64,000 bases of DNA from Acidobacteriota bacterium (GTDB taxonomy: Bacteria; Acidobacteriota; Blastocatellia; RBC074), in the NCBI GenBank assembly GCA_016710075.1, contig JADJLO010000038.1, positions 62,001-126,000 of the forward strand. Reading direction: 5' to 3'. This document shows positions 16,664 to 26,195 of the stretch, piece by piece. The position numbers and the translations under genes were made by a program. The first letter of the stretch is position 1. Every line of letters begins with the position of its first letter. The notes beneath the pieces are model-generated. The model saw nothing but the letters and a program-made list of their open reading frames with translations. It searched no databases and was not told the DNA's origin.

Positions 16664-19600
16664 TTAGAACGTGATGCGTCCTGCAAGCTGGATGCGACGC
16701 TCATTGTTGAGCTGAGTCGTCACACGACCGAACTGCGGATTGTTCACGTTCGTCACGGGCGTTCCGAAAACCACATAGTTGAAAAGGTTGAATCCTTCGG
16801 CGCGGAATTCGAATCCGATTCTCTCCGTGATGCGAAAGCGCTTGAAGAGCGACATATCGACGTTGATGTAACGATCACGCCTGACATTGCCCAGCGTGCG
16901 TGAGACATTGCCGAAGATAAATCCCTTCGAACGATCCTCACCTGCCGGCGCCGTAATCTCGTCATTCGGATTGAAAAATGCCGTTGTGTTGAACCACGTT
17001 AAATTGTTGCGAACGTTATCGCGAGCAGTGCCGTTTTCGATCTTCGGATCTGATCCGGCACGCTGGCTCGCACGCATAACGGCGTTACCTATACCCAGGA
17101 AGTTGTTGGCCTGGATTGACAGCGGTGTTCCAGACTGCCGCCAGAAGAAGCCGCTCACCTGCCAGCCACCGACAAGCAGATCGGCCGCGCGGTTGATCTT
17201 GCTCAGGAAGCGCTTGCGCTGCCCGAACGGAAGCTCATAAACGCCGCTCAGCTTGAAGACGTGCGGAACATCCGAAGTCGACAGGGACCACTCATCGCGG
17301 ACGTTGTAGATGTTCTGAATCGGAGTCGAATCGGTGAAGGCGATGCCGTTGCCGGTTCCGCCGATATCGAGCGACTTCGACCACGTGTAATTAAAGAGGA
17401 ACGAGAGTCCTCCGGTGAAACGCTTCTGCAGCGTAACCTGAAGTGCGTGGTAGCTCGAATCTCCCATTCCGACAACCGGACGCGAATAGGTAACTCCGGT
17501 GTATTGGGGGAACGGACGCAGGAGCTGGGACCTGACCACCGTGCTCTGCGACAGCGGAGAGAGCGGATCGGTGATAACTCCGAAGAACGGGTTTGCGATC
17601 CGAGTGCCGAGCGCCGTATTTCCCAGCTTCTGTAACTCCGGATCCAACTGATTCAGGTTGAAGCTGTTGATCGGAAGATTGACGCCGCGCGATCCTACAT
17701 AGGCCGCCTGGAAGATCAGGCTGCGGCCGATCTGACGCTGAAACGCCAGATTCCACATCTGGTTGTAGGCGCTCTTGATTCTACCCTCGACCGCCGTGAT
17801 GCTCTGCCCGATCAGCGAAAGATCGCCTCTCGATTTGCCGATGATCGCCGGGATGCCCGGAGCGAATGGATTGTTCAGCAATACCTGTGGAACACGCGGA
17901 TCCGGCTGCGTGCTGCTGATCGTGTAGTTGTATCCAATCGAACCAAGGACCTCCACCGAAACCGGCAGGTAGAAGAGTGCGAACCCTGCGCGAATGACCG
18001 TCTTGTCATTGAGCTGATAAGCCAGACCGACTCGCGGAGCGAACCGCTTCTTGTCGGCCGCCCATTCGGCTTCGCCTTTGTCCACAAAGCGGAGCGCACC
18101 GTAGATGTCCCTGCCGAGTTTGTCCCTGACCTGCGTATTGAGCGGCGAAGGCGCCTGGAAGTCGAACGTCGTCAGCCGGTCACTCGACTCCTGGGTTCCC
18201 GTCTCCATATCCCAGCGGACACCCATGTTCACAGTCAGTTTACGATTGACACGCCAGTCATCCTGAACAAAACCAGCCAGATAATGATGGAAGATTGTCA
18301 AAGGAGTCCCGTACTCGAAGGTCGCGCTGGTCTGCGCACCAAGCAGGAATGAGGCAAGGCCGTATCCGTTCTGCGTTGATCCGACATTCGGATTCTGCTG
18401 GGTATATCCGGCGCCGAATCCATACAGTCCGGTCGTGTCGAACACCTGGAACGGATGGAAGCGGATCAGTCGATACTCGGCTCCTGTAGAAATCGTATGG
18501 CTGCCCCAGATCTTGGTGACCGTGTCGGCGACAGTCGTCGTGTCGCGAGGCTGGTCGTTGTATCCGCGAGACCCCAGCGAAGTGAAACTGAATCCATTTG
18601 CGCTGATATCAAACGTCGGAAACTGCAGAATCGCAGCATTCGCCTTGATATAACTCGGAAGCCCCAACTGCGTCGGATCGTAACCGAATCCGAAAGGCAC
18701 CTGGTTGGCATGCGAGCGCACATACCCGTAACGGAAGTTATTCACCAGGCTCTGATTGATCGCATAGTTGTGATTGATCACCGCGTGCGTGAATTTGTCG
18801 ATGACCACGCGGCCGTTGGATGCGACGTTGTCGAACGGATTGACCTGCTGATCATCGCGCCGCATGCGGGTGTAGCGGACAAAGACGCTCTGCTTCTCGG
18901 AAATATTGTGATCGACTCGGATCGACAAATAGTTCTGATCGAGAATATTGGTTCCCGCCGCGACGAAATTGTTCGTTCCCGCCACATCATCGGCCGTACG
19001 ATTCGGGTTGGGATAGAACTTCAGGGCCGCCAGCGCGACCGGATCACAGAACGGCCTGCTGGTCGCTGGATTGACCGCCGCGCAGTCGATCTTGTTGTTC
19101 GGAAACTGGTCCCGTGTGAACTGGTTGTTTCCCGTCGACCGCGTCGACCAGGGATTGTATATCGTCACCAACTGGCCGGCTCGGTTTAACGTCTCGGAAA
19201 AATCGCCGTTTCGCTGCTTGAGCGTAGGAACAGTGTAAAGTTGTCCGAACGGATCGCGGTTGCGGCGCCCTTCATAGTTGAAGAAGAAGAACGTCTTGTT
19301 CTTGCCGTTGTATACCTTTGGAATCCATACCTGGCCTGAAAAATCGGTGCCGAAATGGTTGCGCTTGTTGCTGACACGCTTGAGATTGTTTCTGTTGCGG
19401 AACCAGCCGTTCGCATTGAGCTCGCTGTTCTGGTGAAATTCGAAGACCGATCCGTGATAGACGTTGCCGCCCGATCGCGTGGCATAACTCACCACGCCCC
19501 CGCCTGCGCGGCCATATTGCGCGGATATCGCGCCGCTCAACACCTTGAATTCCTGAACCGCTCGTGCCGGAGGCGTCGCTCCAACTCCGTTGAAGTCTCC

Positions 19601-20221
19601 GATCGTATTGGCCACGCCGTCTACCAGCACATCGTTCGTGCTCGCCTTTCCGCCGTTGACCGAGAAATTTGAATCGAAGAAGCTGCGGTTGCCGATCAGA
19701 CCGATCGCCGACGGGTTGCCCGGGTTGCCCGAAACCACACCGGCCGTGATCTGCACCAACTGCATCACGTTCTGATCGATCAGCGGCAGATCCTCGACCA
19801 GCTTCCTCTCTACGCCCTGATCGAGCGACGACTGATCGGTCTGAAGCAAAAGTGTCGATGCCGAAACTTCAACCACCTGCTCGGTCCCCCCGATAGCAAG
19901 CTGGGCATCCAGTCTGGCTGTCTGGTTGATCTCGAGCACCACTCCTGTCTTTGTCACTTTCTGAAATCCTGCCGCTTCAACTATCACCGTGTAACTAGAC
20001 GGCGGCAATGCAGGGATCACAAAAACACCTTCCGCATTGGTCACACCGTTGACTGATATGCCAGTCAGCGGATTGGTGACTGTTACTTTGGCGCCTGAAA
20101 CCACCGCGCCGGCCTGGTCAGTGACCGTGCCGGTTATGGTTCCGGTCGTGCTCTGTGCCAGCCCCATCACCGTTAACGCGATGAGCAGCACAAGACCTGA
20201 AATAATATGACGCATCTTCAT
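16664..20221 (-). CDS. Oar-like TonB-dependent receptor with carboxypeptidase-regulatory domain
   Basis: The protein has 1185 residues from the ATG at 20221, which has a CGGAGGAG ribosome site; longer upstream frames lack one. A signal peptide (HIISGLVLLIALTVMGLAQ) is followed by a CarboxypepD_reg fold (TGTVTDQAGAVVSGAKVTV, about 28-105). A plug domain follows (LLLQTDQSSLDQGVERKLVEDLPL, and NRSFFDSNFSVNGGKASTNDVLVDG, Oar-type). The rest is a long beta-barrel ending in GRITF. It imports an oligomeric or complexed nutrient across the outer membrane. Transcribed just after the GntR/UTRA regulator, it is probably controlled by it and feeds the amino-sugar or amide genes downstream. Confidence 0.9.
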   Translation of the reverse strand: MKMRHIISGLVLLIALTVMGLAQSTTGTITGTVTDQAGAVVSGAKVTVTNPLTGISVNGVTNAEGVFVIPALPPSSYTVIVEAAGFQKVTKTGVVLEINQTARLDAQLAIGGTEQVVEVSASTLLLQTDQSSLDQGVERKLVEDLPLIDQNVMQLVQITAGVVSGNPGNPSAIGLIGNRSFFDSNFSVNGGKASTNDVLVDGVANTIGDFNGVGATPPARAVQEFKVLSGAISAQYGRAGGGVVSYATRSGGNVYHGSVFEFHQNSELNANGWFRNRNNLKRVSNKRNHFGTDFSGQVWIPKVYNGKNKTFFFFNYEGRRNRDPFGQLYTVPTLKQRNGDFSETLNRAGQLVTIYNPWSTRSTGNNQFTRDQFPNNKIDCAAVNPATSRPFCDPVALAALKFYPNPNRTADDVAGTNNFVAAGTNILDQNYLSIRVDHNISEKQSVFVRYTRMRRDDQQVNPFDNVASNGRVVIDKFTHAVINHNYAINQSLVNNFRYGYVRSHANQVPFGFGYDPTQLGLPSYIKANAAILQFPTFDISANGFSFTSLGSRGYNDQPRDTTTVADTVTKIWGSHTISTGAEYRLIRFHPFQVFDTTGLYGFGAGYTQQNPNVGSTQNGYGLASFLLGAQTSATFEYGTPLTIFHHYLAGFVQDDWRVNRKLTVNMGVRWDMETGTQESSDRLTTFDFQAPSPLNTQVRDKLGRDIYGALRFVDKGEAEWAADKKRFAPRVGLAYQLNDKTVIRAGFALFYLPVSVEVLGSIGYNYTISSTQPDPRVPQVLLNNPFAPGIPAIIGKSRGDLSLIGQSITAVEGRIKSAYNQMWNLAFQRQIGRSLIFQAAYVGSRGVNLPINSFNLNQLDPELQKLGNTALGTRIANPFFGVITDPLSPLSQSTVVRSQLLRPFPQYTGVTYSRPVVGMGDSSYHALQVTLQKRFTGGLSFLFNYTWSKSLDIGGTGNGIAFTDSTPIQNIYNVRDEWSLSTSDVPHVFKLSGVYELPFGQRKRFLSKINRAADLLVGGWQVSGFFWRQSGTPLSIQANNFLGIGNAVMRASQRAGSDPKIENGTARDNVRNNLTWFNTTAFFNPNDEITAPAGEDRSKGFIFGNVSRTLGNVRRDRYINVDMSLFKRFRITERIGFEFRAEGFNLFNYVVFGTPVTNVNNPQFGRVTTQLNNERRIQLAGRITF

Positions 20222-20339
20222 ATTTCTCCTCCGAAGAACTTGATGACCGACATTCGACAAAAAAACGAAAGTAACCATAAAAACCGGACCGTCAGCCGAC
20301 GTCCCAATCAATACGCTATTTTTCGCCCGACCAATGCTG

Positions 20340-21128
20340 TCATCTTCTTTTGAGCTGAATTGTTGCCTGATAACGGTCACCGCGATAGACCGAGCGAACG
20401 AACTCGATCGGCGTCCCGTCTTCTGCATAAACGGTTCTCTGTACTACCAGCACCGGCGTCCCCGGCTTGATCGAGAGATTGCCGGCCTCGGTCTTTGTCG
20501 CAACCGAAGCTTCCAGCACCTCATCGGCCTGTGACAGCCTGATTCCATATACATCTTCTATTAACTGATAAAGCGACCCACGCTCAATATCGGACTTCTT
20601 CAAATCCGGACATAACTTCACCGGCAGCAGGCAGGTCTCATATGCCATCGGCACTCGATCCGCCAGTCGCAGCCTGATGATCTCGAAGACTTCTTCCTTG
20701 TCGGCCAAATCCAGCCGCTCGACCACCCCTCCCTCCGGCCGGAACCTGCGCAGCGACAGCACCCTCGAACTCGGCGTCAGTCCCCGCCGCCTCATGTCTT
20801 CCGAAAAACCCAGCAACTGTCTCGTATGCACATTCATCTTCGGCTCGGCTACAAAATTTCCCCGCCCGCGCTCCGTGTAGATCAAGCCTTCATCCCGTAA
20901 CGCCCGAAGCGCCTGCCGCGCCGTCATCCGGCTCACTCCCAGATTCTCCGAAAGCTCCCTCTCCGATATCGCCTGCCCCGGCACCAGATCTCCCTGCTCG
21001 ATCTGCTTCCTCAACCCCTGCTCGATCTGATGGTAGAGTGGCGTGAAACTGTTCTTGTTCAGCCTCACACCCGCTTTCGTTGCCGTCATTTGCTTTCCCG
21101 ATACCGGCATTTTTTCGGAATTCTCCAT
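20340..21128 (-). CDS. GntR-family regulator with UTRA ligand domain (HutC/NagR-like)
   Basis: The protein has 262 residues from the ATG at 21128; an internal ATG at 21089 preceded by GGGAAAG is an alternative. The N-terminal winged helix includes LYHQIEQGLRKQIEQGDLV, ISERELSENLGVSRMTARQALRAL and GLIYTERGRGNFVAEP. A UTRA domain (LRRFRPEGGVVERLDLADKEEVFEIIRLRLAD, about 130-255) senses a small molecule. HutC/NagR relatives bind amino-sugar phosphates or histidine-pathway intermediates. A GGTCTAG-type palindrome lies 18 bp upstream of the start. The gene precedes the Oar-like receptor, so it is a likely local regulator of the minus-strand catabolic run. Confidence 0.85.
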   Translation of the reverse strand: MENSEKMPVSGKQMTATKAGVRLNKNSFTPLYHQIEQGLRKQIEQGDLVPGQAISERELSENLGVSRMTARQALRALRDEGLIYTERGRGNFVAEPKMNVHTRQLLGFSEDMRRRGLTPSSRVLSLRRFRPEGGVVERLDLADKEEVFEIIRLRLADRVPMAYETCLLPVKLCPDLKKSDIERGSLYQLIEDVYGIRLSQADEVLEASVATKTEAGNLSIKPGTPVLVVQRTVYAEDGTPIEFVRSVYRGDRYQATIQLKRR

Positions 21129-21137
21129 CTTGTATGG

Positions 21138-21157
21138 TTGTCTAGTGGTCTAGTCCA
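21138..21157. promoter_or_regulatory. Candidate GntR/HutC-type operator
   Basis: TGGTCTAGTCCA at 21146-21157 is a 12-base palindrome with five of six pairs matching. It resembles the GGTATAGACC-type sites of HutC/NagR regulators. An overlapping half-like TTGTCTAGTGG is at 21138-21148. The location is upstream of the gntR start and in the shared promoter region with the DPP4-like gene. Confidence 0.6.
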
Positions 21158-21376
21158 GTTATCTGATAACGGACTTATAACCCCGAGCGTCCTTCAAGGT
21201 CAAGGGGTAAAGTGAATATCAGGCTGATCGATCGAGGCGGTTTGTTCGCCGGCGAGCTGGAGGGTGATCAGGGATGCGATTGAGCAAGGACGTTGAGAAG
21301 GGATTGAACAGAAAGTAACCTTCGGGCGTATAATGCTGACTCGCAAAATAAACAATCAAAAACCGGAGGATGAATC

Positions 21377-23770
21377 ATGCAATCGAATTTGCTGCGACGC
21401 CCCTTACCCTTCTTTATTGCCGGACTGATGAGCGTGCTGATGACGACCGTCAGCAATGGGCAGACGCGCGTATTGACGGCGGACGATTACGCCCGCGCCG
21501 AACAGTTTCTGGGGTACAAAACTTCGCCGCTTGTGGTGCGATCGGGCGTGAGGCCTGCGTGGCTGCCGGACGGGCGGTTTTGGTATCGCATAACGACCGA
21601 AACCGGCAGTGAGTTCATTTTGGTCGATCCGGCGCGTGCCATGCGCGGCCCGGCGTTTGACCATGCAAAACTTGCGGCGGCGCTATCTACCGCAGCCGGC
21701 GCGAAGTACGAAGCCTCGCAGCTCCCGTTTCAGCGGATCGATTTTTCACCGGACGGAAAAACCATTGTTTTTAACGTCGAACGGCGCCGCTTCAGTTGCG
21801 ACCTGCAAAGCAATCAGTGCATCGTGATTGAGAGCATTGGCGGCGGCCGTGATGGAGGCGGGCGAGGAGGGCAGCGCGGTGGATTTGGCGCGTCGTCGAT
21901 GGCAACGTCGCCCGACGGCAAACGTGTCGCATTCATACGCGAATCCAATCTCTGGGTGCGCGAGGTGGCAACAAACAAAGAAACCCAGATGACAACCGAT
22001 GGAGTGAAAGACTTCGGTTATGCCACCGACAACGCGGGCTGGACCAAAAGCGATAACCCGGTCGTAGCCTGGTCGCCCGACTCCAAAAAGATCGCAACCT
22101 TTCAGCACGACGGGCGCGGGGTCGGCGAAATGTACCTGGTCAACACCCAGGTCGGGCATCCGAAACTCGAAGCGTGGAAGTATCCGCTGCCCGGCGACGA
22201 GAAGATCTTCATGATCGAGCGCGTCATCATTGACGTCGACGCCGCGAAGATTGTCCGGCTGAAGATGCCCGCGGATGCCCATAGATCGACGCTTTGCGAT
22301 CACATCGTCTGCGGCGGGGTCTGGGCCGATGTGCAATGGAGCGCCGATGGCAATGAACTGGCGTTTGTCTCGTCGTCTCGTGATCACAAGGAAGCGAAGC
22401 TTCGTATCGCCGATGCCGCCACCGGCGCGGTCCGTGACGTGATGGAAGAGAAAGTCGGCACCTTCTTTGAATCAGGCAATGGCCGGGTAAACTGGCGATA
22501 CCTGTCGGCCTCAAAGGAATTCATCTGGTATTCGCAGCGCGACAACTGGGGCCAGTTGTATCTGTACGACTCGCAGACCGGAAAGCTCAAATCGCAGATC
22601 ACCACGGGCGAAGGCAATGTCACCCAGGTTCTACGAATCGATGAGCCGAATCGGATGCTCTATTTCCTCGGCGTCGGCAAGGAAAAAGGCCGCGATCCCT
22701 ATTTCCGCCATCTGTACCGCATCGGCTTCGATGGCAAGGGACTGAAACTGCTCACACCGGAAGACTGCGATCATGACATCATGCTCGCGCCGTCGGGACA
22801 GTACTTCACTGACAGCTTCTCAAAGCCGGATGTCCCGCCAATTGCGAATCTACGCGACTCCGATGGCAAACTGGTATTGACACTTGAGAAGGCCGACATC
22901 TCCCGCCTGATCGCAACAGGCTGGAAGCCTCCGCAAACGATCACCGTCAAGGCGCGTGACGGCGTCACGGACCTCTATGGCTTGCTCTACACGCCGACCC
23001 GACTCGATCCCGGCAAAAAATATCCAATCATCAATAACATCTATCCCGGCCCGCAGACGGGCAGCGTCGGCGGACGCAGCTTCAATGCCGGACGAGCCGA
23101 TGCGCAGGCCATTGCGGAACTCGGGTTCATCGTCGTTCAAATCGACGGAATGGGAACGCCCTGGCGATCGAAGAAATTCCACGAAGCCTATTTCGGCGAT
23201 ATGGGCGACAACACGCTGCCTGACCAGATCTCCGGAATGAAGCAACTGGCGCAGCGATACCCCTGGATCGATCTTGAACGCGCGGGCATATACGGCCACT
23301 CTGGCGGCGGTTATGCCACGGCGGCCGCAATGCTTCGCCATCCGGAGTTTTTCAAGGTCGGCGTGTCCCAGGCCGGCAATCACGACAACCGCGAGTACGA
23401 AGACGATTGGGCCGAAAAATGGAGCGGCCTGCTCACGCGCAACGCGGATGGAACCAGCAACTACGACAGCCAGGCCAATCAAAACTTCGCCAAAAACCTG
23501 CGGGGCAAGCTGCTGCTCGCGCACGGCACGATGGACAACAACGTGCCGCCCTACAATACTCTTCTCGTAGTCAACGAACTGATCAAGGCCAACAAGGACT
23601 TCGATCTGATCCTGTTCCCCAATCGCACGCACGGGTTCGGCAGCGAACCTTATATGATGCGCCGTCGCTGGGATTATTTTGTTCGGAATCTGTTAGGCGC
23701 GGAACCGCCGAAGGATTTCGAATTTCACCCACCGGCCTTGACCGGGCCACCACTGGGCTTCGGAAACTAA
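21377..23770 (+). CDS. Secreted S9 peptidase, DPP4-like
   Basis: The protein has 797 residues with a GGAGGATGAATC ribosome site. An N-terminal signal peptide (LPFFIAGLMSVLMTTVSNG) is followed by a DPP-IV-type beta-propeller (about 60-520) with repeated SPDG/SADG strands. The C-terminal alpha/beta hydrolase domain carries the nucleophile motif GHSGGGYA, a KLLLAHGTMDNNV aspartate region and the catalytic His in PNRTHGFG. It would cleave X-Pro or related N-terminal dipeptides in the periplasm. It stands alone, divergent from gntR. A hairpin follows its stop at 23794. Confidence 0.9.
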   Translation: MQSNLLRRPLPFFIAGLMSVLMTTVSNGQTRVLTADDYARAEQFLGYKTSPLVVRSGVRPAWLPDGRFWYRITTETGSEFILVDPARAMRGPAFDHAKLAAALSTAAGAKYEASQLPFQRIDFSPDGKTIVFNVERRRFSCDLQSNQCIVIESIGGGRDGGGRGGQRGGFGASSMATSPDGKRVAFIRESNLWVREVATNKETQMTTDGVKDFGYATDNAGWTKSDNPVVAWSPDSKKIATFQHDGRGVGEMYLVNTQVGHPKLEAWKYPLPGDEKIFMIERVIIDVDAAKIVRLKMPADAHRSTLCDHIVCGGVWADVQWSADGNELAFVSSSRDHKEAKLRIADAATGAVRDVMEEKVGTFFESGNGRVNWRYLSASKEFIWYSQRDNWGQLYLYDSQTGKLKSQITTGEGNVTQVLRIDEPNRMLYFLGVGKEKGRDPYFRHLYRIGFDGKGLKLLTPEDCDHDIMLAPSGQYFTDSFSKPDVPPIANLRDSDGKLVLTLEKADISRLIATGWKPPQTITVKARDGVTDLYGLLYTPTRLDPGKKYPIINNIYPGPQTGSVGGRSFNAGRADAQAIAELGFIVVQIDGMGTPWRSKKFHEAYFGDMGDNTLPDQISGMKQLAQRYPWIDLERAGIYGHSGGGYATAAAMLRHPEFFKVGVSQAGNHDNREYEDDWAEKWSGLLTRNADGTSNYDSQANQNFAKNLRGKLLLAHGTMDNNVPPYNTLLVVNELIKANKDFDLILFPNRTHGFGSEPYMMRRRWDYFVRNLLGAEPPKDFEFHPPALTGPPLGFGN

Positions 23771-23793
23771 GAACGTGAATGAGAGGAGAAATG

Positions 23794-23828
23794 AAGGCAA
23801 GCGGGATGCTTGCGCCCGCTTGCCTTTA
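23794..23828. terminator. Bidirectional hairpin between convergent genes
   Basis: Arms AGGCAAGCGGG and CCCGCTTGCCTT with a nine-base loop lie between the DPP4-like gene and the convergent glycosyltransferase. A T-containing tail follows on the plus strand. Confidence 0.55.
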
Positions 23829-23838
23829 GCTTTGAACT

Positions 23839-24603
23839 TTAAACTTTAAACTTCTTCTTCTCCCTGACATCGACAAACAATTTTTTCATCTTGACCGGAT
23901 CGAAGCCCAGCCAGAATGCGCCTCTGAGGAGGTACATGAGCATGACGGTGCGCCAGACACCGAAGCTGAGCCAGCGTCGCGGTGAGATCTCGACTTTGCC
24001 GGGCAGGATCACAGCCCTGCCCGCATTCTTCATGGCATTGAATAAAGTGATGTCTTCAAACAGAGGTATCTCGGGATAACCGCCGAGTTTTTCGAATATG
24101 TCTCTGCGAATAAAGATTGCCTGATCGCCGGTGGCGGTTGTGAAGAGTCGTGTCCTGAGGTTTATCGCCCAGGCGACGCGGCTCAAAGAAACAGGAGAAT
24201 CCGGCGGGAAGGTAATTTGAAAAGCGCCTCCGGATATTTTCGGATCGGAAAGGGCGGCAGTGATTGAGTCGAGCGAATTTGCCGGCAAGCTCACGTCGGC
24301 GTGCAGGAAGAGCAGGATTTCGCCGCTGGCGGCACGACTTCCCTTGTTCATTTGAAGGCCGCGGTTGGCCGCTCCGCATCTGACGATGCGCACTTTATTG
24401 AATGCTGAAGCAATCTCGAGTGTCCGGTCGGAGCTTCCTCCATCAGCAAGAATAATGTCGGCAGCAGACCCAGCAGCAGTTAATGCCAACTGGCATGTCA
24501 ATGCCGAGAGAAAAGTCTCTATCCCTTCCTCTTCATTCAAAACAGGGACGATGATGCTGATTTTTTGATTTTTGTCGGGCTGATCCGAAATTATGTCCGG
24601 CAA
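23839..24603 (-). CDS. TIGR04283-type family 2 glycosyltransferase
   Basis: The protein has 254 residues. It shows the TIGR04283 (arsenosugar-biosynthesis-associated) GT2 signature: IIVPVLNEEEGIE, LADGGSSDRTLEIA, an MNKG-type site in RGLQMNKGSRAASG, LFLHADVSLP, TATGDQAIFIRRDIFEKLGGYPEIPLFEDI and PRRWLSFGVWRTVMLM. The HAD of FLHAD and the FED motif should hold the metal and substrate contacts. Many members occur near arsenic genes, and an arsC-acr3-arsR cassette lies 2.7 kb away. Still, the family also contains general glycolipid transferases, so the substrate is open. Confidence 0.8.
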   Translation of the reverse strand: MPDIISDQPDKNQKISIIVPVLNEEEGIETFLSALTCQLALTAAGSAADIILADGGSSDRTLEIASAFNKVRIVRCGAANRGLQMNKGSRAASGEILLFLHADVSLPANSLDSITAALSDPKISGGAFQITFPPDSPVSLSRVAWAINLRTRLFTTATGDQAIFIRRDIFEKLGGYPEIPLFEDITLFNAMKNAGRAVILPGKVEISPRRWLSFGVWRTVMLMYLLRGAFWLGFDPVKMKKLFVDVREKKKFKV

Positions 24604-24880
24604 AATTTCACCTCAGATAAACCAATCTGTATCGGGGCATTTGCCTTTTAGGATTAAAGATAAAGGTATTTTCATCAGAACGCATTGACACTTTCCGTTT
24701 AAACAATGGAGATTGCCCTCAAATGGCTGAGCAGTTACAAACAATTAACAATCCTTCAGACGCCGGGAGTTTGCGGCATTGGCCTGATGGCGAATATAAT
24801 CCATCGTCAGCACTCTGTATATTAACAATCATATGGCAGATGGCGAAAAGAGCCGCCATTTAATCCGGGAGCCCAACTGG

Positions 24881-25751
24881 ATGAAAACTACAGTACTCGC
24901 CCGTTTCACCAGAAAACGCATTGAGCGAATCAGGTGGGGGCAGAGCTTCGCCGCGATTCTGCAGGCTGCAATGATCGAGCCAAGGCGGTTCGAGGTGACC
25001 AATCACCGTGTCAGCATCAGCAAACTTCCCCGTGAGTTCCATGGATTTCCGAATTGCGCAGTTATCCGACATACATCACAGCCCATTCCTGAGCGAAGAA
25101 GAGATCTCTGCAGCAGTTCGCAAGACCAACGAGCTTGAGCCGGATCTTGTCGTTCTCACCGGCGATTACGTCTCTCATTCGACTGAGTATATTTCCGGAT
25201 GCGCCAGAGTCCTTGGCGGACTCAAGGCACGCCACGGAGTTTATGCCATCCTTGGCAATCACGATCACTGGACTGACGGCGAGATGATGTCGTCGGCACT
25301 CTCATTCAACGGCATCAAAGTACTCAACAACGAGAACGTCAGAATTGAGTTGCAGGATTCTTACATCAGGCTGGCTGGAATTGACGACCTCATGGTCAGG
25401 CGGAGCGACCTTAATCTGGCTCTTGAGGGTACTCACGAAGGCGAGACCAGAATACTTCTCTCACATAACCCGGGCATTATTCGAAAAGCCGCGCGAGCAG
25501 GAGTAGATCTCGTACTTTCAGGTCATACTCACGGTGGACAAATCAACTGGCGTCTGATTGCAGGGCGGGAAGAGAGAAAGCCCAACAGCTGGCTGAGAAA
25601 GGTAAGACGTCCGAATCACCGCATGCTCCGCGGCCATGCTCAACTGGGAGCGACTCAACTTTATGTTAATCGCGGCCTGGGCACTGTAGTTCTGCCCCTC
25701 CGATACGGCTGCCCTCCGGAAATAACTATTCTGGAACTCGCAAATCAGTAG
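24881..25751 (+). CDS. Calcineurin-like metallophosphoesterase (YkuE/LpxH-like), frameshifted
   Basis: The N-terminal frame from the ATG at 24881 (RBS GGGAG) reads MKTTVLARF to ISKLPREFHG. The natural continuation FRIAQLSDIHHSPFL lies in the next frame from 25045, and a single extra T in the TTT at about 25046-25048 explains the break. The rest has the metallophosphoesterase motifs LSDIHH, LTGDYV, LGNHDHW, LLSHNPGI and LSGHTHGGQI. Dimetal hydrolase activity on phospho-lipids or nucleotides is inferred. A membrane-anchored N-terminus typical of YkuE relatives is not obvious. Confidence 0.85.
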
Positions 25752-25756
25752 CGGAT

Positions 25757-26086
25757 CTATTTCTTCTTTCTTGGCGGGACGGATCCGCTGACCGGCTTGC
25801 GATTTGTCTCCCCAGTCCTGAGCACGGGGACACCCTCGTCGACTTCCGAGTGCGGGCGCGGGATGATGTGAGTCGAAACGACCTCTCCGATCTTGCGCGC
25901 AGCCTCAGCTCCAGCCTCGACCGCAGCCTTCACCGCGCCGACTTCTCCACGAACTATTGCCGTGACCAGCCCCGCATCCACCTTCTCATAACCCACCAGT
26001 TTGACGTTGGCGGCTTTTACCATTGCATCCGCGGCTTCTATCATCGCCACCAGACCGCGACATTCGACCATTCCTAATGCGTCCAT
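25757..26086 (-). CDS. Single bacterial-microcompartment shell protein (BMC-H)
   Basis: The protein has 109 residues. It has the BMC domain: ALGMVECRGLVAMIEAADAMVKAANVKL, then GYEKVDAGLVTAIVRGEVGAVKAAVEAGAEAARKIGEVVSTHIIPRPH. This pattern is shared with PduA/EutM/CcmK hexamer proteins. The C-terminal tail of about 20 residues is basic and poorly conserved. No other shell or encapsulated-enzyme gene is in the window; it is convergent with the phosphoesterase and next to the TPR protein. Blastocatellia are known to carry microcompartment loci, so it may be a satellite paralogue of one elsewhere in the genome. Confidence 0.9.
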   Translation of the reverse strand: MDALGMVECRGLVAMIEAADAMVKAANVKLVGYEKVDAGLVTAIVRGEVGAVKAAVEAGAEAARKIGEVVSTHIIPRPHSEVDEGVPVLRTGETNRKPVSGSVPPRKKK

Positions 26087-26195
26087 AAAAGATAGTTCAA
26101 AGTTTAAGGTTTAAGGTTCAAAGTTGAGGATTTGAGTTTCGGCGTTTGACGGGAATTTTTCAAGTCGTCTCAATGTTGAAAGATCTATTTTGAGA

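Noticed and set aside
22850..23632. A 260-residue minus-strand frame in the DPP4-like gene
   Set aside because: The S9 gene has full catalytic motifs; the opposite frame has none.
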